This document shows positions 28,791-38,372 of a DNA stretch of 64,000 bases, one piece after another; within the stretch, counting starts at the first letter, position 1, and every line of letters starts with the position of its first letter. The notes beneath the pieces were generated by a model. The model was not told where the DNA came from and made no database searches. It saw only the letters and a program-made list of their open reading frames with translations. Source of the DNA: a bacterium (GTDB taxonomy: Bacteria > Krumholzibacteriota > Krumholzibacteriia > LZORAL124-64-63). The stretch lies in NCBI GenBank assembly GCA_016712675.1, contig JADJQR010000001.1, positions 558,001-622,000 on the forward strand, written 5' to 3'. The position numbers and the translations under genes are program-made.

Positions 28791-30305
28791 TCACGGCAGG
28801 AGCGTCACCTTCACCGTCGCGGTCTTGTGCGCGATCCCGACCCGCGCGACATAGGCGCCGGCGGCCACCCTGGCCCCGGCGTCGTCGCGTCCGTCCCAGT
28901 GCGCGGCGGCCGGGCCGGCCGGCCGCAGGCCGTCGACCAGGACCCGCACCAGGCGCCCGCCCAGGTCGTGCACGGCAACGCGCACGGGGCCGCTCGTGTC
29001 GGCACGCCAACGGATCGTCGTGCCGGGATTGGCCGGGTTGGGGTGCGCCGTCACGGCCGGCGCGGACCAGGCCGGCAGCGGCGCCGGCGCGACGGATGCC
29101 TGCCGCTCGCAACAGCCCAGGTCGACCTGGGCGCCGACCAGCCGGGGCCGCCCCGTCAGGTCGGTGGCGGGCAGCCAGGCCGCCGCCGCGGCCAGGTCCC
29201 CGGCGTCCAGGCACGGCGAGTCCGGGCCCAGCAGGCCCGGCCGGCCGGCCGTGGCCGCGAATCGCGGGTCCAGGTCCAGTCCGCCCTGCCCCAGTCCGTA
29301 GCCCTGCACGTTGCAGTGGTGTACGTGGATCGCGCGGGGCTCCAGGAGTTGGAACGCATCGTGGTGGTGCGTCGTGTTGCCGTGGAGGATGCAGCCGACG
29401 TAGCGCGGCCGCGCCTGGACATGGTCGCTGCCGCCGGCCGTGCGGAAGTAGAGGTCCGGGTTCGCGACGCTGTTGTCGATGATCGTCGTGTGCACAAGGC
29501 GCGGATACGCGTGGGTCACGTAGACGGCTCCGGCCCGGCTCCAGGCGACGTTGTCGTGCAGCAGGCAGTTGACGATGACCGGCGCCGCGCCGTAGTGCGC
29601 GGACAGGGCGCCGCCGCGGTCGGCGGCGTTGTCGTGCAGGACGCAGCCCGAGACCTCGACCGCGCCCGGTCCCGTGAAGCGGAGGGCGCCGCCGTCGCCG
29701 TCCGTGCAGACGCCGCCGACGCGCGGAGCGCGTTGGTCGACCCCGAAGCCCGGCACCGCCTTGGCGTGCCGAAAGATGCAGCTGCGCAGGAACGAGGCCG
29801 GCGCGGACGCGGGCACGTTCAGGAACGAGATGCCGCTCCAGCTGCCGCTGGTGTCCGGCGTCGCGGTAAAGCCGGCCACGCCGAGAGAGCTCCAGTCGAC
29901 GGGGGCCGAAGCGGTCCCGTGCACCTGCAGCGCGCCGTCCCTGACCACCAGGCCGTGGTGGCCCGTGAAGGCGACGGCGACGCCGGGCGCTACCGTCAGC
30001 ACGGCGCCATCGCGGATCGTGACAGCGGACGTCACCAGGACCGTGGCCGCGTCCCAGAGCGTGTCGACGGTGATGTCGCCGGCCACCGTCAGCGTCGCGG
30101 GGCGGCCAGCGGCCGGCTGCCCAGCTGCGGTCGCAGCAGCCGCGGGCGGCGCCAGTGCCGCGGCTGCCGGCACGATGCGCGAGCCGTAGCCCGCCGCGTT
30201 CGTCGCGCGGAAATCGCCGTGGTCCGGATCGCGCAGTCCCGGGTCCAGTCCGGTGATGTTGTCGTGCGGTGCCGAACCGGCATCGTCCCACGGGACGGGG
30301 ATCAC
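28791..30305 (-). CDS. Secreted right-handed beta-helix protein, C-terminal part (split by in-frame UGAs)
   Basis: About 504 residues of repetitive beta-helix (runs such as GALRFTGPGAVEVSGCVLHD and IVNCLLHDN) ending in a sorting domain (HPNPANPGTTIRW, VAVHDLGGRLVRVL, HWDGRDDAG). The first available start is a GTG at 30305 with no ribosome site and no signal peptide. The upstream segment ending at 30318 is in the same frame, separated only by two UGA codons 9 bases apart, and supplies the missing signal peptide and helix start. So this is most likely the 3' part of one broken gene. Confidence 0.65.
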   Translation of the reverse strand: MIPVPWDDAGSAPHDNITGLDPGLRDPDHGDFRATNAAGYGSRIVPAAAALAPPAAAATAAGQPAAGRPATLTVAGDITVDTLWDAATVLVTSAVTIRDGAVLTVAPGVAVAFTGHHGLVVRDGALQVHGTASAPVDWSSLGVAGFTATPDTSGSWSGISFLNVPASAPASFLRSCIFRHAKAVPGFGVDQRAPRVGGVCTDGDGGALRFTGPGAVEVSGCVLHDNAADRGGALSAHYGAAPVIVNCLLHDNVAWSRAGAVYVTHAYPRLVHTTIIDNSVANPDLYFRTAGGSDHVQARPRYVGCILHGNTTHHHDAFQLLEPRAIHVHHCNVQGYGLGQGGLDLDPRFAATAGRPGLLGPDSPCLDAGDLAAAAAWLPATDLTGRPRLVGAQVDLGCCERQASVAPAPLPAWSAPAVTAHPNPANPGTTIRWRADTSGPVRVAVHDLGGRLVRVLVDGLRPAGPAAAHWDGRDDAGARVAAGAYVARVGIAHKTATVKVTLLP

Positions 30306-30317
30306 TCACCCGTATTC

Positions 30318-31016
30318 TCAGAGGAAGCCGAAATGGTGCAGCGGGTCGCCGTTCGTACGCGGATCGGTGTGCCAGGTCCAGTTCTCGCGCACGATCGGCA
30401 GGCCGAAGGCCCCGGTCTGCACTGACATCCCGAAGGCGAGCCCGGTCGGCAGGTTGGCGCCGGCGATGCCCGCCCAGATCGTGACGTCGGGGCCGGTGTC
30501 CACGGGATCGACGACGAGGTTGCGTTCACAGGTCACGCCGGCGCCCACGCCCTGCAGCCGCACGGCGTAGTCCTCCGGGCGATGGAAGGTGCAGTAGCGG
30601 ACCGAGCCTTCGGGGGTGCGGTCCCGCGCGGTGTCGTTGTCCCCCACGAAGCGGATGCCCCCGCCCAGCAGGATGCAGTCCTGCACATCCAGGCGGTTCC
30701 CGCAGAACGAAATGCGCAGGATCTGGCCGCCGAGATCGAGGATCGCCCCGTTGCCGGCGATCATCACGTCCAGGCCCAGTTCGGCATCCTCGAACCGCGC
30801 GTGGTCGTCATCCCAGGTCGGCCCGACCTGCAGTCCGCCGGTGTAGACGCGGCCGGTCTCCAGTTCGAGGTACCGATCGTAGCCGTCGCGCGCCGGCGCG
30901 GCCTCGAAGGCCGCCCACAGGGGCAGCGGCGGGGGCGCGGCGACAAGCGTGGCGGCCGGGAAGCACGCGGCCGCAAGCGCGGCGGCGAGGGCGGGGAGGA
31001 TCCGGGAGCGCGGCAT
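30318..31016 (-). CDS. Secreted beta-helix protein, N-terminal part (split by in-frame UGAs)
   Basis: 232 residues. Signal peptide (LPALAAALAAACFPAATLVA) then beta-helix turns (NGAILDLGG, CILLGGGIRFVGDN). It stops at UGA 30320-30318; a second UGA follows at 30308-30306 in the same frame, and the reading continues as the neighbouring beta-helix part. Seen together, the two parts make one ~740-residue secreted beta-helix protein with a sorting domain. Either this is a pseudogene or the shorter product is secreted without its anchor. Confidence 0.6.
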   Translation of the reverse strand: MPRSRILPALAAALAAACFPAATLVAAPPPLPLWAAFEAAPARDGYDRYLELETGRVYTGGLQVGPTWDDDHARFEDAELGLDVMIAGNGAILDLGGQILRISFCGNRLDVQDCILLGGGIRFVGDNDTARDRTPEGSVRYCTFHRPEDYAVRLQGVGAGVTCERNLVVDPVDTGPDVTIWAGIAGANLPTGLAFGMSVQTGAFGLPIVRENWTWHTDPRTNGDPLHHFGFL

Positions 31017-31068
31017 GGAGACCTTCCTGACGACCTGACGCAGCCACGATCATAGCACGTCCTGGCCG

Positions 31069-31098
31069 GTGCCGTCGAAATCATGTCCGCCCGCGCCG
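31069..31098. repeat. Orphan terminal repeat of the IS family
   Basis: 26 of 30 bases match the transposase-3'-side end of the two IS copies (GTGCCGTCGA, then TGTCCGCCCGC shared exactly). No transposase or second end is nearby; the adjacent sequence is a gene terminus. A remnant of an earlier insertion or a solo end left by deletion. Confidence 0.55.
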
Positions 31099-31116
31099 CT
31101 CCCGCGCAAAGGCGAA

Positions 31117-31146
31117 GACGGGGCGGAAGTCGCCTCCCGCCCCGTC
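31117..31146 (-). terminator. Strong hairpin after the HAF-repeat gene
   Basis: A 10-bp perfect stem (GACGGGGCGG / CCGCCCCGTC) with a 10-nt loop, 39 bp past the stop of the minus-strand HAF-repeat gene. On the minus strand a short CGCCTTTG follows, only weakly U-rich. Confidence 0.45.
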
Positions 31147-31185
31147 GTCCGTTTCCTGTCGCGGCAACCGGCCGCGTCCTGCAAA

Positions 31186-32826
31186 CTAGCGCGCCAGCAC
31201 CAGCCGCTGCGTGCGCACCGCCGTGGCAGTCTTCAGCGTCACGAAGTAGACACCCGCCGGGGCGCGGAGGCCGTCCGCAGCGGTGCCGTCCCACCCGGCC
31301 ACGTGCTCGCCCCCGCCGAAGCTGCCGTCGACCAGCGAGCGCACCAGGTGACCGCGCACGTCGTGCACCTGGACGGTGACGCCCTGCGCGGCCGGCAGGC
31401 GGAACGCGACCTGCGCGCCGTCGCGGGCAGGGTTCGGCCACGGCGCGCCCAACTGCGGCCCGCCCGCCCAGAGCACCGGGCGCTCGACCGCCAGTTCACC
31501 CAGGGTGTAGGTGGCGCCGCTGCGCTCGGTCACGCGCAGCCGGTAGTGCCAGACCCGGCCGGGCTCCGCGTCCGGATCCCGGAAGGTGGTCGCCAGCGCC
31601 TCGGCGTCGACGCGGCTGGCGATGACGGTCCAGGGCCCGTCGGCGGCGGGCGCACGCTCGAGGTCCACCCGCAGGTCGCCGCCCGGCAGGGCCAGCGCCC
31701 AGCGCACGTCCACGCCGGCGTCCCCGGCCTCGGCCGCGAACACCTGCAGCAGCGCGGCCACACCCTGGTCCGGGATCAGTGCGTAGGCGCGCACGGAACC
31801 GTTGAGCACGCCGGAGCCGACGATGATGCCGTCCTCGCTGATGCCCATGGCCGAGGAGGAGGTGTTCGTGGCCAGGTCCCAGCCCGAGCCGGGGGGCAGC
31901 AGGTCGGCCAGCGCGTACGTCTGCTCGCCGTCGTAGAGGAACGGCACCGCGTAGACGCCGCCGGCCGTGCCCACGGCCCAGCCCGCGTTGTTCACGCCGC
32001 GGCAGCTGCCCTGCGAGGTGGCCGGCGGCAGCGTGATCTCCTTGGTCCCGTTCGCGGCGCTCCAGATGAACGGCATCCCCGAGCCCTGGTTGAGCATGCT
32101 CGAGCCGACGACGTACCCGCTGTTGCTGATGTCGAACGGCAGCGTGCCGTTGTGGCCCGGCAGCGCCGGCACCTCGGCGGCCGTGTTCGCGACCGCGTCG
32201 TAGAGGATACCCACGTTGCGCGCGGCGTTGGCCGGGTCGATGCCGAAGCCGACCACCTGGCCCGCGTCGTTGACGCTGTAGGCCGTGCGCAGCCAGCTGC
32301 CGCCCGGCGTCTGCGCCGTGATGACCGTCGGCACGCCGCCGGACCATTTCACGCCGTACTCGACGCTGCCCGAGCCGATCGAGCCGACAACCAGCCCGTC
32401 GTTGTTGATGTCGTTGGCGCGGCCCAGGGTCTGTCCGCCGGGCAGGGCCAGGACGGAGACGGCCCCGCCCTGCCACAGCAGCGGCAACGGACTGGACCCG
32501 AACGACGTCGTGGTGCCGTTGCCGACAACGGCGCCCAGGTCGTTCACGCCGTTGCCGACGCAGTAGTTGCGCGCGGGCGAGGTCGGGTTGGGCAGGGCGA
32601 CCAGGCCGCCGTCGACCGTCCACGAGAAGGCGCGCGTCGGGTTACCGAACGAGCGCCCGGTGGCGATTCCGGTCAGCGAGACGCGGTTGCCCTGCGCGAA
32701 ATCCGTCGGCGCGATCACGCCGATGTCGACGATGAGGTACTGCGGCGGCGTCGCCAGGGCGGCACCGGCCGCCAGCAGCAGCGCGAGCGCGAGGGACAGG
32801 ACGGGGAGCGTTCGCGACGTGGTCAT
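31186..32826 (-). CDS. Secreted HAF-repeat protein with sorting domain
   Basis: 546 residues from the ATG at 32824-32826. Signal peptide (LPVLSLALALLLAAGAALA). At least six HAF-type extracellular repeats with the core (D/N)(I/V)N(D/N)xGxVVG: for example GVNDLGAVVGN, DINNDGLVVGS, SVNDAGQVVGF and DISNSGYVVGS. From about residue 360 there is a fibronectin-like stretch, then the FlgD-like sorting domain (APWPNPARDGAQV, VQVHDVRGHLVRSL, GWDGTAADG). Function unknown; likely exported to the surface or released. Confidence 0.8.
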   Translation of the reverse strand: MTTSRTLPVLSLALALLLAAGAALATPPQYLIVDIGVIAPTDFAQGNRVSLTGIATGRSFGNPTRAFSWTVDGGLVALPNPTSPARNYCVGNGVNDLGAVVGNGTTTSFGSSPLPLLWQGGAVSVLALPGGQTLGRANDINNDGLVVGSIGSGSVEYGVKWSGGVPTVITAQTPGGSWLRTAYSVNDAGQVVGFGIDPANAARNVGILYDAVANTAAEVPALPGHNGTLPFDISNSGYVVGSSMLNQGSGMPFIWSAANGTKEITLPPATSQGSCRGVNNAGWAVGTAGGVYAVPFLYDGEQTYALADLLPPGSGWDLATNTSSSAMGISEDGIIVGSGVLNGSVRAYALIPDQGVAALLQVFAAEAGDAGVDVRWALALPGGDLRVDLERAPAADGPWTVIASRVDAEALATTFRDPDAEPGRVWHYRLRVTERSGATYTLGELAVERPVLWAGGPQLGAPWPNPARDGAQVAFRLPAAQGVTVQVHDVRGHLVRSLVDGSFGGGEHVAGWDGTAADGLRAPAGVYFVTLKTATAVRTQRLVLAR

Positions 32827-33017
32827 GGGATCCTCCTCGGTCGCGTTGGCATGTCGGTGTGGAGGCGGCGAGCCTACCATGTCCCGCGCGCCGGATCAAC
32901 GGGGCCCCTGCCGCAATTGACGCGGCGGCCTCGTCCATGGGAAGATCCGCGCAGCGCCGGGCGGTCCGGGAACGGGGTGCGGGCGGGTGTGGCGACTCCA
33001 GCGTGAAGGTGGGAATC

Positions 33018-33311
33018 GTGTTCAAGAGGATCCTGGGTTATGGCGTGATTGCCGTGGTTTCCTTCGCGGCTGGATTCTACAAGGGCCGGGCGAAGGCCCA
33101 GGACCTGGAACTGCCGGTGTGGCAGGATATCCTGATGGCGTATGTCCTTCCGCTGGCCTGCATCAGCGCCGGGATCATCGGGGAATCGCGCGGGATCGCC
33201 GACCCCGGGAAGAACCTGATGACCGGGATGAAGGGCGCGGTGGCCGGCGGCCTGGTCGGCCTGGTGGCCAATCACCTGGGCCAGTTGGCGGGGCAGGCCA
33301 CCAGCGCGTGA
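33018..33311 (+). CDS. Small membrane protein of unknown function
   Basis: 97 residues from GTG 33018, chosen for AAGGTGGG about 5 nt upstream; GTG 33003 is an alternative. Two hydrophobic helices (GYGVIAVVSFAAGFYKG and ILMAYVLPLACISAGIIG) and a Gly/Ala-rich C-terminal helix (GAVAGGLVGLVANHLGQ). I do not recognise the family. Convergent with tamB, 24 bp apart. Confidence 0.55.
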   Translation: MFKRILGYGVIAVVSFAAGFYKGRAKAQDLELPVWQDILMAYVLPLACISAGIIGESRGIADPGKNLMTGMKGAVAGGLVGLVANHLGQLAGQATSA

Positions 33312-33335
33312 ACCCTGCAGGCGGTGCGCCGAACG

Positions 33336-36300
33336 TCAGCGCACGCCGCCGCGCTCGATCTTGTAGAGCAGGTCCGCGCCCATCGTCGTGCCGGTCTCCG
33401 TCTGCACCGACCATTTCGGCGACATGATGTAGCGCAGGCGCACCAGGTTCGAGCGATCGAACAGGCCCATGGCGTAGGAGAGGTAGAGCTCCGGCGTCAG
33501 GTACTTGCCGGTCACCAGCGCGGCCTGGTCCAGCGAGCCCCCGGTCTCCACGCGGGCCTCGTCCAGGCCGATCCGCGAGCCTAGCTGGCTGGACAGGACG
33601 TTGCTGCCCATCAGGGCGGCGGTGGCCGCCACGCGCGCCTTGTCGTCGCCGCTGCCGGAGTCCAGCGGCCGGCCCGTCAGCAGGTACGAGATGGCCTGCG
33701 TCTCGGGCAGCGCGGGCTCCGAGTAGACCTTCAGGACCGGTGCCAGCGCCGAGCCGGTGACGATCACGCCGGCCACGACGCCGTCCGGCGTCTCGCGATA
33801 GGCCCTGATGTTCAGCGCCGGGTCGTCCACCGGACCCACGAACGAGACGATGCCGCTGTCGAGGTCCAGGTCCTGTCCGTAGGCGCGGTAGTAGCCCTCG
33901 CGCACACGCAGGTCGCCGCGGCAGTCCGGCAGTTCCGGTACGTGCTGCCTGACGTGCAGCGCGCCGGCCAGCCCGATCGCCATCGCGAAGCCGCGGAAGC
34001 GCACCTGCTCGCCCAGGTTCACCTTCACGTCCACCCAGGTGTCGATCGCCGGCGCCGCGGCCTTCGTTGCCGCGTCGACGACCACCGCATCGCGTGTCGG
34101 GGGCACCGCCGCCTCGGGCATCTCGACCATCTCCACCTCGACCACCGGCAGGTCGACGGTCCCGCGCACGTCCAGCCGCTTGCCGTCGCAGACCAGCTCG
34201 AGGTCCGGCGAGACCAGCACCTGGATCTCCGGCGTGTCGATGCCCTGGAAGCGTTTGCCGCGCAGCGTCACCACGAGCGGCGTCCCGGCGCCCAGCTTCG
34301 GCGGGAGGTGGCCGCCGACCGCCAGCGTTCCCTCACCCGAGCGGGCGGAGCCGTCCAGCGCGTAGCCGCCGGTGACGTCGCCGCGGGCGGTCAGTTGCAC
34401 GTCGGCGATGGTGATGCCCAGGTCGGGCAGCGTGGTGGCCATGTCACGCACGCGCAGCTGCCCGGTGATCGCGGGCGCGGGCAGCCGGCCGTCCACCTGC
34501 GCGTCCAGGTCGACCTGGCCGCGTGACGCGGTGATCAGCGGACTCAGCCCGTCGATGAACGCCAGGTCGGAGACGCGTCCGGCGATCGTCGCGCGCACGG
34601 CCAGCGAATCGGGTGCGATCGGCAGCTGCGCGGCGCCGGGCAGGACCAGGTCGGCAGCCAGTTCGGCGCGTCCGCCGCTGCGGGGGCTGACGACGGCGGC
34701 CGCCAGGCGGGCGTTGATGTCCGCCGGCCCCGCCGAGCCCGTCACCGACGCGGTCTCGACCAGCAGGCTGTCGGGCCGGCCTGCCGCCTCGAAGAGGAAG
34801 CCGGCGTCGTGCAGGGCGGCCTCGAACGTGCCGCGCAGCGTGGTCCCCTCGCCGTCCGCGGAGACCGCCGCCGAGGCGGTGCCCCGCAGGCTCTGCCCCG
34901 CGGCCAGCTGCGCGTTCGCCAGCGCCAGCGGCAGTCCCGCCAGGTCGGCCCGGGCGTTCCAGAGGCCGCCTGGCGCGTCGCCGCGGTCCCAGGCCGCATC
35001 CAGTCGTAAACGCGCGCCGCCAGGCACGGGTTCCGCGGCGTCCTGCACCAGGCGCAGGCTGTCCAGCGCCGCCGCCCGCGGGCCCGCGCGCAGCGCCGCC
35101 GGCCCGCCCAGGCGCCAGGACCCGGCCAGCGGGTTGGCCAGCGACAACGTGTCGATGGCGCCGGCCCAGGTCGAGTCGACCGCGTCCCAGGCGCCACCCA
35201 GCGCCAGGTGCGCGTGCAGGGGCTCGCCCTCGACCACCAGGCGCGCGCGCTGCTCGCGCTGCGTGCCGGCCAGCGTGACGACCACGCTGTCGAGCCTGGC
35301 CTGGCCCAGGCGGATCGAGTCCGCACGCAGGCGCAGGCGGCCGTTCCCCGTCGGAATCGTGTCCAGGTCCGCCAGTTCGAGGTGGAAGCCGCCCTCAACC
35401 GCGGCGATCGCCAGCGCGGGCTCCGCGCGCGTGAAGTCCTGGACGAGCAGGTCGCCGGTCAACGTCGGCGCGGCGCGGGGTCCTGCGGCGTGCACGTCCA
35501 GCGCGCCGCGGCCGCCGAGGCCCGCCACGAGTCCGGCCAGGTCGTCGCAGGTGACCGCCAGCTGTGCGGCCACGCTGTCGGTCAGCGCCGCCTGCAGCGC
35601 TGCGATCACGGGGCCCCAGGCCACGTCCGCGCGCAGCCGCGCATCGGCCACGCCGGTCCACTCGGCGCGGGCGGTGCCGGTCACGACGCGGTCCAGCAGG
35701 TTGCCCTCCAGGGTGTCCAGGCTGGCCCAGCCGGTCGGCAGCGCGGCCTCGACCCGGCCTTCGCTGCGGAGTCGGGCGCCGAGGTGGCCCGGCAGCGCGC
35801 CCGGATCGGCGAGCAGCAGGCCCGGCTGCAGGCTGTCGACGGTCGCGCGCGCGGCCCAGGCGACGGTCGGGTACCAGGTCGCGTGGGCACGCACGCGCGC
35901 CACGCCGCCCAGGGCGCGCACCTCCAGGGGCACCAGCGAGATGTCCGCCAGCGTGCCGGTGGCCGCCGCGGTCAGGCCGATCTCCGGCAGGCCGTCGCCG
36001 ACCAGTCGCGTCGCGACATCCAGCTCGTAGCGGTCGGCCCGGCCGCGCAGCGACACGCGGAGGTCCCGGAACTCCACCGACTCGGTCACCAGCAGCTTGA
36101 CGTTCGCGGCGCGCGCCTCGGTGATCACGATCTCCAGCGGCATCTCCGGCGGCGGCTTGGCGCCGCCCTCGCCTTCCTGCCGCGGGTAGCCGCCCGGCGG
36201 GGGCGGCAGAAGGCGCGCGTCGACGCCGTCGATCGCCACCTTCTCGATGTGCAACTGCCGGTTGAGCAGTCGCCGCGGCGACCAGTCCAGCCCCACGCTG

Positions 36301-36551
36301 TCGACCATGACCTCGACCAGCCGGTTGCCGATGCGCACGCCTTCCAGCGACAGCGGGCCGAGCAGCCGGCCGTCGATCCGCGCGATGTCCACCGTCACGC
36401 CCGCGGGCACGCGCGTGAGCGCGCGCGCCACCACGAACCTGGCCCCGGCCGTGGTCCCGACCAGGAACGCGAGCAGCAGCAGGACACAGCCCAGCACCAG
36501 CCCGGCGATGCGGGCGGCCTTCCCCCGCGGCAGGTGCAGGCGCGCCCTCAC
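33336..36551 (-). CDS. tamB: Translocation and assembly module TamB (DUF490)
   Basis: 1071 residues from a GTG overlapping the tamA stop by 4 nt. One N-terminal membrane anchor (IAGLVLGCVLLLLAFLVG), a long beta-rich AsmA-like bridge, and the conserved DUF490 C-terminus (ALNIRAYRETPDG, TGSALAPVLKVYSEPALPE, ISYLLTGRPL, LSSQLGSRIGLD, then VQTETGTTMGADLLYKIE). TamB spans the periplasm and works with the outer-membrane partner TamA in outer-membrane protein insertion or lipid transport. Shorter than the E. coli protein but complete. Confidence 0.93.
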   Translation of the reverse strand: MRARLHLPRGKAARIAGLVLGCVLLLLAFLVGTTAGARFVVARALTRVPAGVTVDIARIDGRLLGPLSLEGVRIGNRLVEVMVDSVGLDWSPRRLLNRQLHIEKVAIDGVDARLLPPPPGGYPRQEGEGGAKPPPEMPLEIVITEARAANVKLLVTESVEFRDLRVSLRGRADRYELDVATRLVGDGLPEIGLTAAATGTLADISLVPLEVRALGGVARVRAHATWYPTVAWAARATVDSLQPGLLLADPGALPGHLGARLRSEGRVEAALPTGWASLDTLEGNLLDRVVTGTARAEWTGVADARLRADVAWGPVIAALQAALTDSVAAQLAVTCDDLAGLVAGLGGRGALDVHAAGPRAAPTLTGDLLVQDFTRAEPALAIAAVEGGFHLELADLDTIPTGNGRLRLRADSIRLGQARLDSVVVTLAGTQREQRARLVVEGEPLHAHLALGGAWDAVDSTWAGAIDTLSLANPLAGSWRLGGPAALRAGPRAAALDSLRLVQDAAEPVPGGARLRLDAAWDRGDAPGGLWNARADLAGLPLALANAQLAAGQSLRGTASAAVSADGEGTTLRGTFEAALHDAGFLFEAAGRPDSLLVETASVTGSAGPADINARLAAAVVSPRSGGRAELAADLVLPGAAQLPIAPDSLAVRATIAGRVSDLAFIDGLSPLITASRGQVDLDAQVDGRLPAPAITGQLRVRDMATTLPDLGITIADVQLTARGDVTGGYALDGSARSGEGTLAVGGHLPPKLGAGTPLVVTLRGKRFQGIDTPEIQVLVSPDLELVCDGKRLDVRGTVDLPVVEVEMVEMPEAAVPPTRDAVVVDAATKAAAPAIDTWVDVKVNLGEQVRFRGFAMAIGLAGALHVRQHVPELPDCRGDLRVREGYYRAYGQDLDLDSGIVSFVGPVDDPALNIRAYRETPDGVVAGVIVTGSALAPVLKVYSEPALPETQAISYLLTGRPLDSGSGDDKARVAATAALMGSNVLSSQLGSRIGLDEARVETGGSLDQAALVTGKYLTPELYLSYAMGLFDRSNLVRLRYIMSPKWSVQTETGTTMGADLLYKIERGGVR

Positions 36552-38317
36552 AGGTCCGGTCCGATCGCCAGGTGGATGCGCAGCGGATCGCCGTCCTCGC
36601 TCAGGCCGGCCGCCCCGTCCAGGCGCACGATGCCGATGGGCGAGAACCAGCGCAGGCCGGCGCCCGGGCCCACGGCCAGGTCCCCGAAGCCGTCGCGCCA
36701 GGCGTTGCCGGCGTCGGTGAACACCGCCAGTCCCAGGCTGGCCAGGAAGCGGAACTCGAGCTCGAGGCTGGCCCAGGCCAGCGTGTCGCCCCCGGTGATC
36801 TCCGCGTTCGCGTTGACCGGACCCAGCGACTCGTAGGCGTAGCCGCGCACGGACTGGTCGCCGCCGGTGACGAAGCGGTGCGTCGGCGGCAGGGCGTCGA
36901 CGTCATCGGTGACGATGTGCGCCAGCGCCCCGCGCGCGATCACGCGCACGCGCGGCGACAGGCTCCGGATCACCTTCGCCTCGGCGCCGGCCTGCAGGAA
37001 CGAGACGGAGGACAGCACCGATTCGTGGGCACCGGCCAGGTCCAGGCGCAGGCGCGCGCCATGGGTCGGCACGAGCGGATCGTCGGCGTTCGTGCGCGTC
37101 CAGCTGAGGCCCGGCAGGACCAGGTCCGAGGCGCCGTCCACGCCGGCGACGGTGAAGTCCTCGCGTTCGTACGCCAGCGAGAGGGTCTCGCGCCAGCCGC
37201 CGCGCGCGCGGCCGAGCGTCACGCCGCCGATCAGTCGCCAGCTCTCGGCCCAGCGCGGTTCGTAGCGGCCGATGCCGGCCAGGACGGTCAGCAACTCCGT
37301 GCGCGGGTAGGGCCACGGCACGAAGTACTTGCCGGTGGCGCTGTACTCGACCTGCGAGGCCTCGATCTCGGCCTCGGCGTGGTGGCCCGCCCGGTTCAGG
37401 CGCCGCCAGGTGGCCTTGACCTTGGCGCGCGCTCCGGTGTCGGTGCCGTACCCGCCGCCGACCTCCCAGCGCTGGGTCGGGGCCGGCGTCAGGTCGACGT
37501 CGATGGGGACGTCCAGTCCCTCGGCTTCCTCGTTCCGCGTCCGCACCTCCACGGCCGCGAAGTAGGGTCCGGTCGACAGCTCGTTCTGCATCTTCAGCAG
37601 TGGCTCGACGTCGTAGGGCTCGCCCTCGCGGATGCGCACATAGCCGATCACCCTGCGGTCGTCCAGGATGTCCTGCTTCAGGCGGACGGGGCCGAACCGG
37701 TAGCGCCGACCGGAGTCGTAGCGCACGACGATGTCGGCCCTCTGCTGCCCGACGTGGACCAGCACGGCGCTGCTGTCGAAAGCGGCATCGAAGTAGCCCT
37801 TGCGCGCGGCGTGGGCCGTCAGCGCGCGCTTGCCCGCCTCGTGTGCGGCGTGGTCCAGCGGTGCCCCCGGCAGCAGCGGGTAGGCGGCGACGGCTTCCCG
37901 GAATCCCGGGTCGGCGGCGCCCTCGCCCAGCACCTGCACGTCCACGGACGCCACCATGACCTGCGGCCCGGGGTCGACCTCGTAGCGTGCAAGCCAGTCG
38001 CCGCTGCCCTCGTCGCCCTTGCGGGTCAGCTCGGCACGGATCACGGGGGCGTAGCGCCCGAACGGCTGGAGGGCCAGGCGGATCTCGTCCGGCGCGCGCG
38101 CGTGGAGGCGCTGCACGCGCGCGGCGGAGGCTTCATCGCCGGCGCGCCCGATGGACAGCGCCGCCAGCGCGTTGGCCTTCAACGGGCCGTCCAGGCCCTT
38201 CAACTCGACCTCGACGCCGGCGCGCGCCGCGGTCACGCACGCGCAGAGCAGCAGCCCCGCGACGACCACGGCACGATATCCGCGACGATGTCCAGTCCAC
38301 CGCCTGTGCACCGGCAC
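36548..38317 (-). CDS. tamA: BamA/TamA-family outer-membrane protein
   Basis: 589 residues from GTG 38317, with GGAGGG just upstream. Signal peptide (VVVAGLLLCACVTAARA), POTRA domains over about 35-270, then an Omp85 barrel with VGGGYGTDTGARAKV, the DDPLVPTHGARLRLD segment and the surface-exposed GGDQSVRGYAYESLGP motif (VRGY box) followed by EFRFLASLGLAVFTDAG. Size and domain count match TamA rather than BamA, and the overlap with tamB supports that. Confidence 0.92.
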   Translation of the reverse strand: MPVHRRWTGHRRGYRAVVVAGLLLCACVTAARAGVEVELKGLDGPLKANALAALSIGRAGDEASAARVQRLHARAPDEIRLALQPFGRYAPVIRAELTRKGDEGSGDWLARYEVDPGPQVMVASVDVQVLGEGAADPGFREAVAAYPLLPGAPLDHAAHEAGKRALTAHAARKGYFDAAFDSSAVLVHVGQQRADIVVRYDSGRRYRFGPVRLKQDILDDRRVIGYVRIREGEPYDVEPLLKMQNELSTGPYFAAVEVRTRNEEAEGLDVPIDVDLTPAPTQRWEVGGGYGTDTGARAKVKATWRRLNRAGHHAEAEIEASQVEYSATGKYFVPWPYPRTELLTVLAGIGRYEPRWAESWRLIGGVTLGRARGGWRETLSLAYEREDFTVAGVDGASDLVLPGLSWTRTNADDPLVPTHGARLRLDLAGAHESVLSSVSFLQAGAEAKVIRSLSPRVRVIARGALAHIVTDDVDALPPTHRFVTGGDQSVRGYAYESLGPVNANAEITGGDTLAWASLELEFRFLASLGLAVFTDAGNAWRDGFGDLAVGPGAGLRWFSPIGIVRLDGAAGLSEDGDPLRIHLAIGPDL

Positions 38318-38372
38318 GGGCCCTCCATGATATCGCGCGATGGCGCCATCGCGGCGCCGCGACGTCGGGAAC

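Noticed and set aside
30306-30320. Selenocysteine at the two UGA codons in the beta-helix gene
   Set aside because: No redox motif surrounds them (FL-UGA-EYG-UGA-VIPVP), beta-helix proteins do not use Sec, and two so close would need two SECIS elements.
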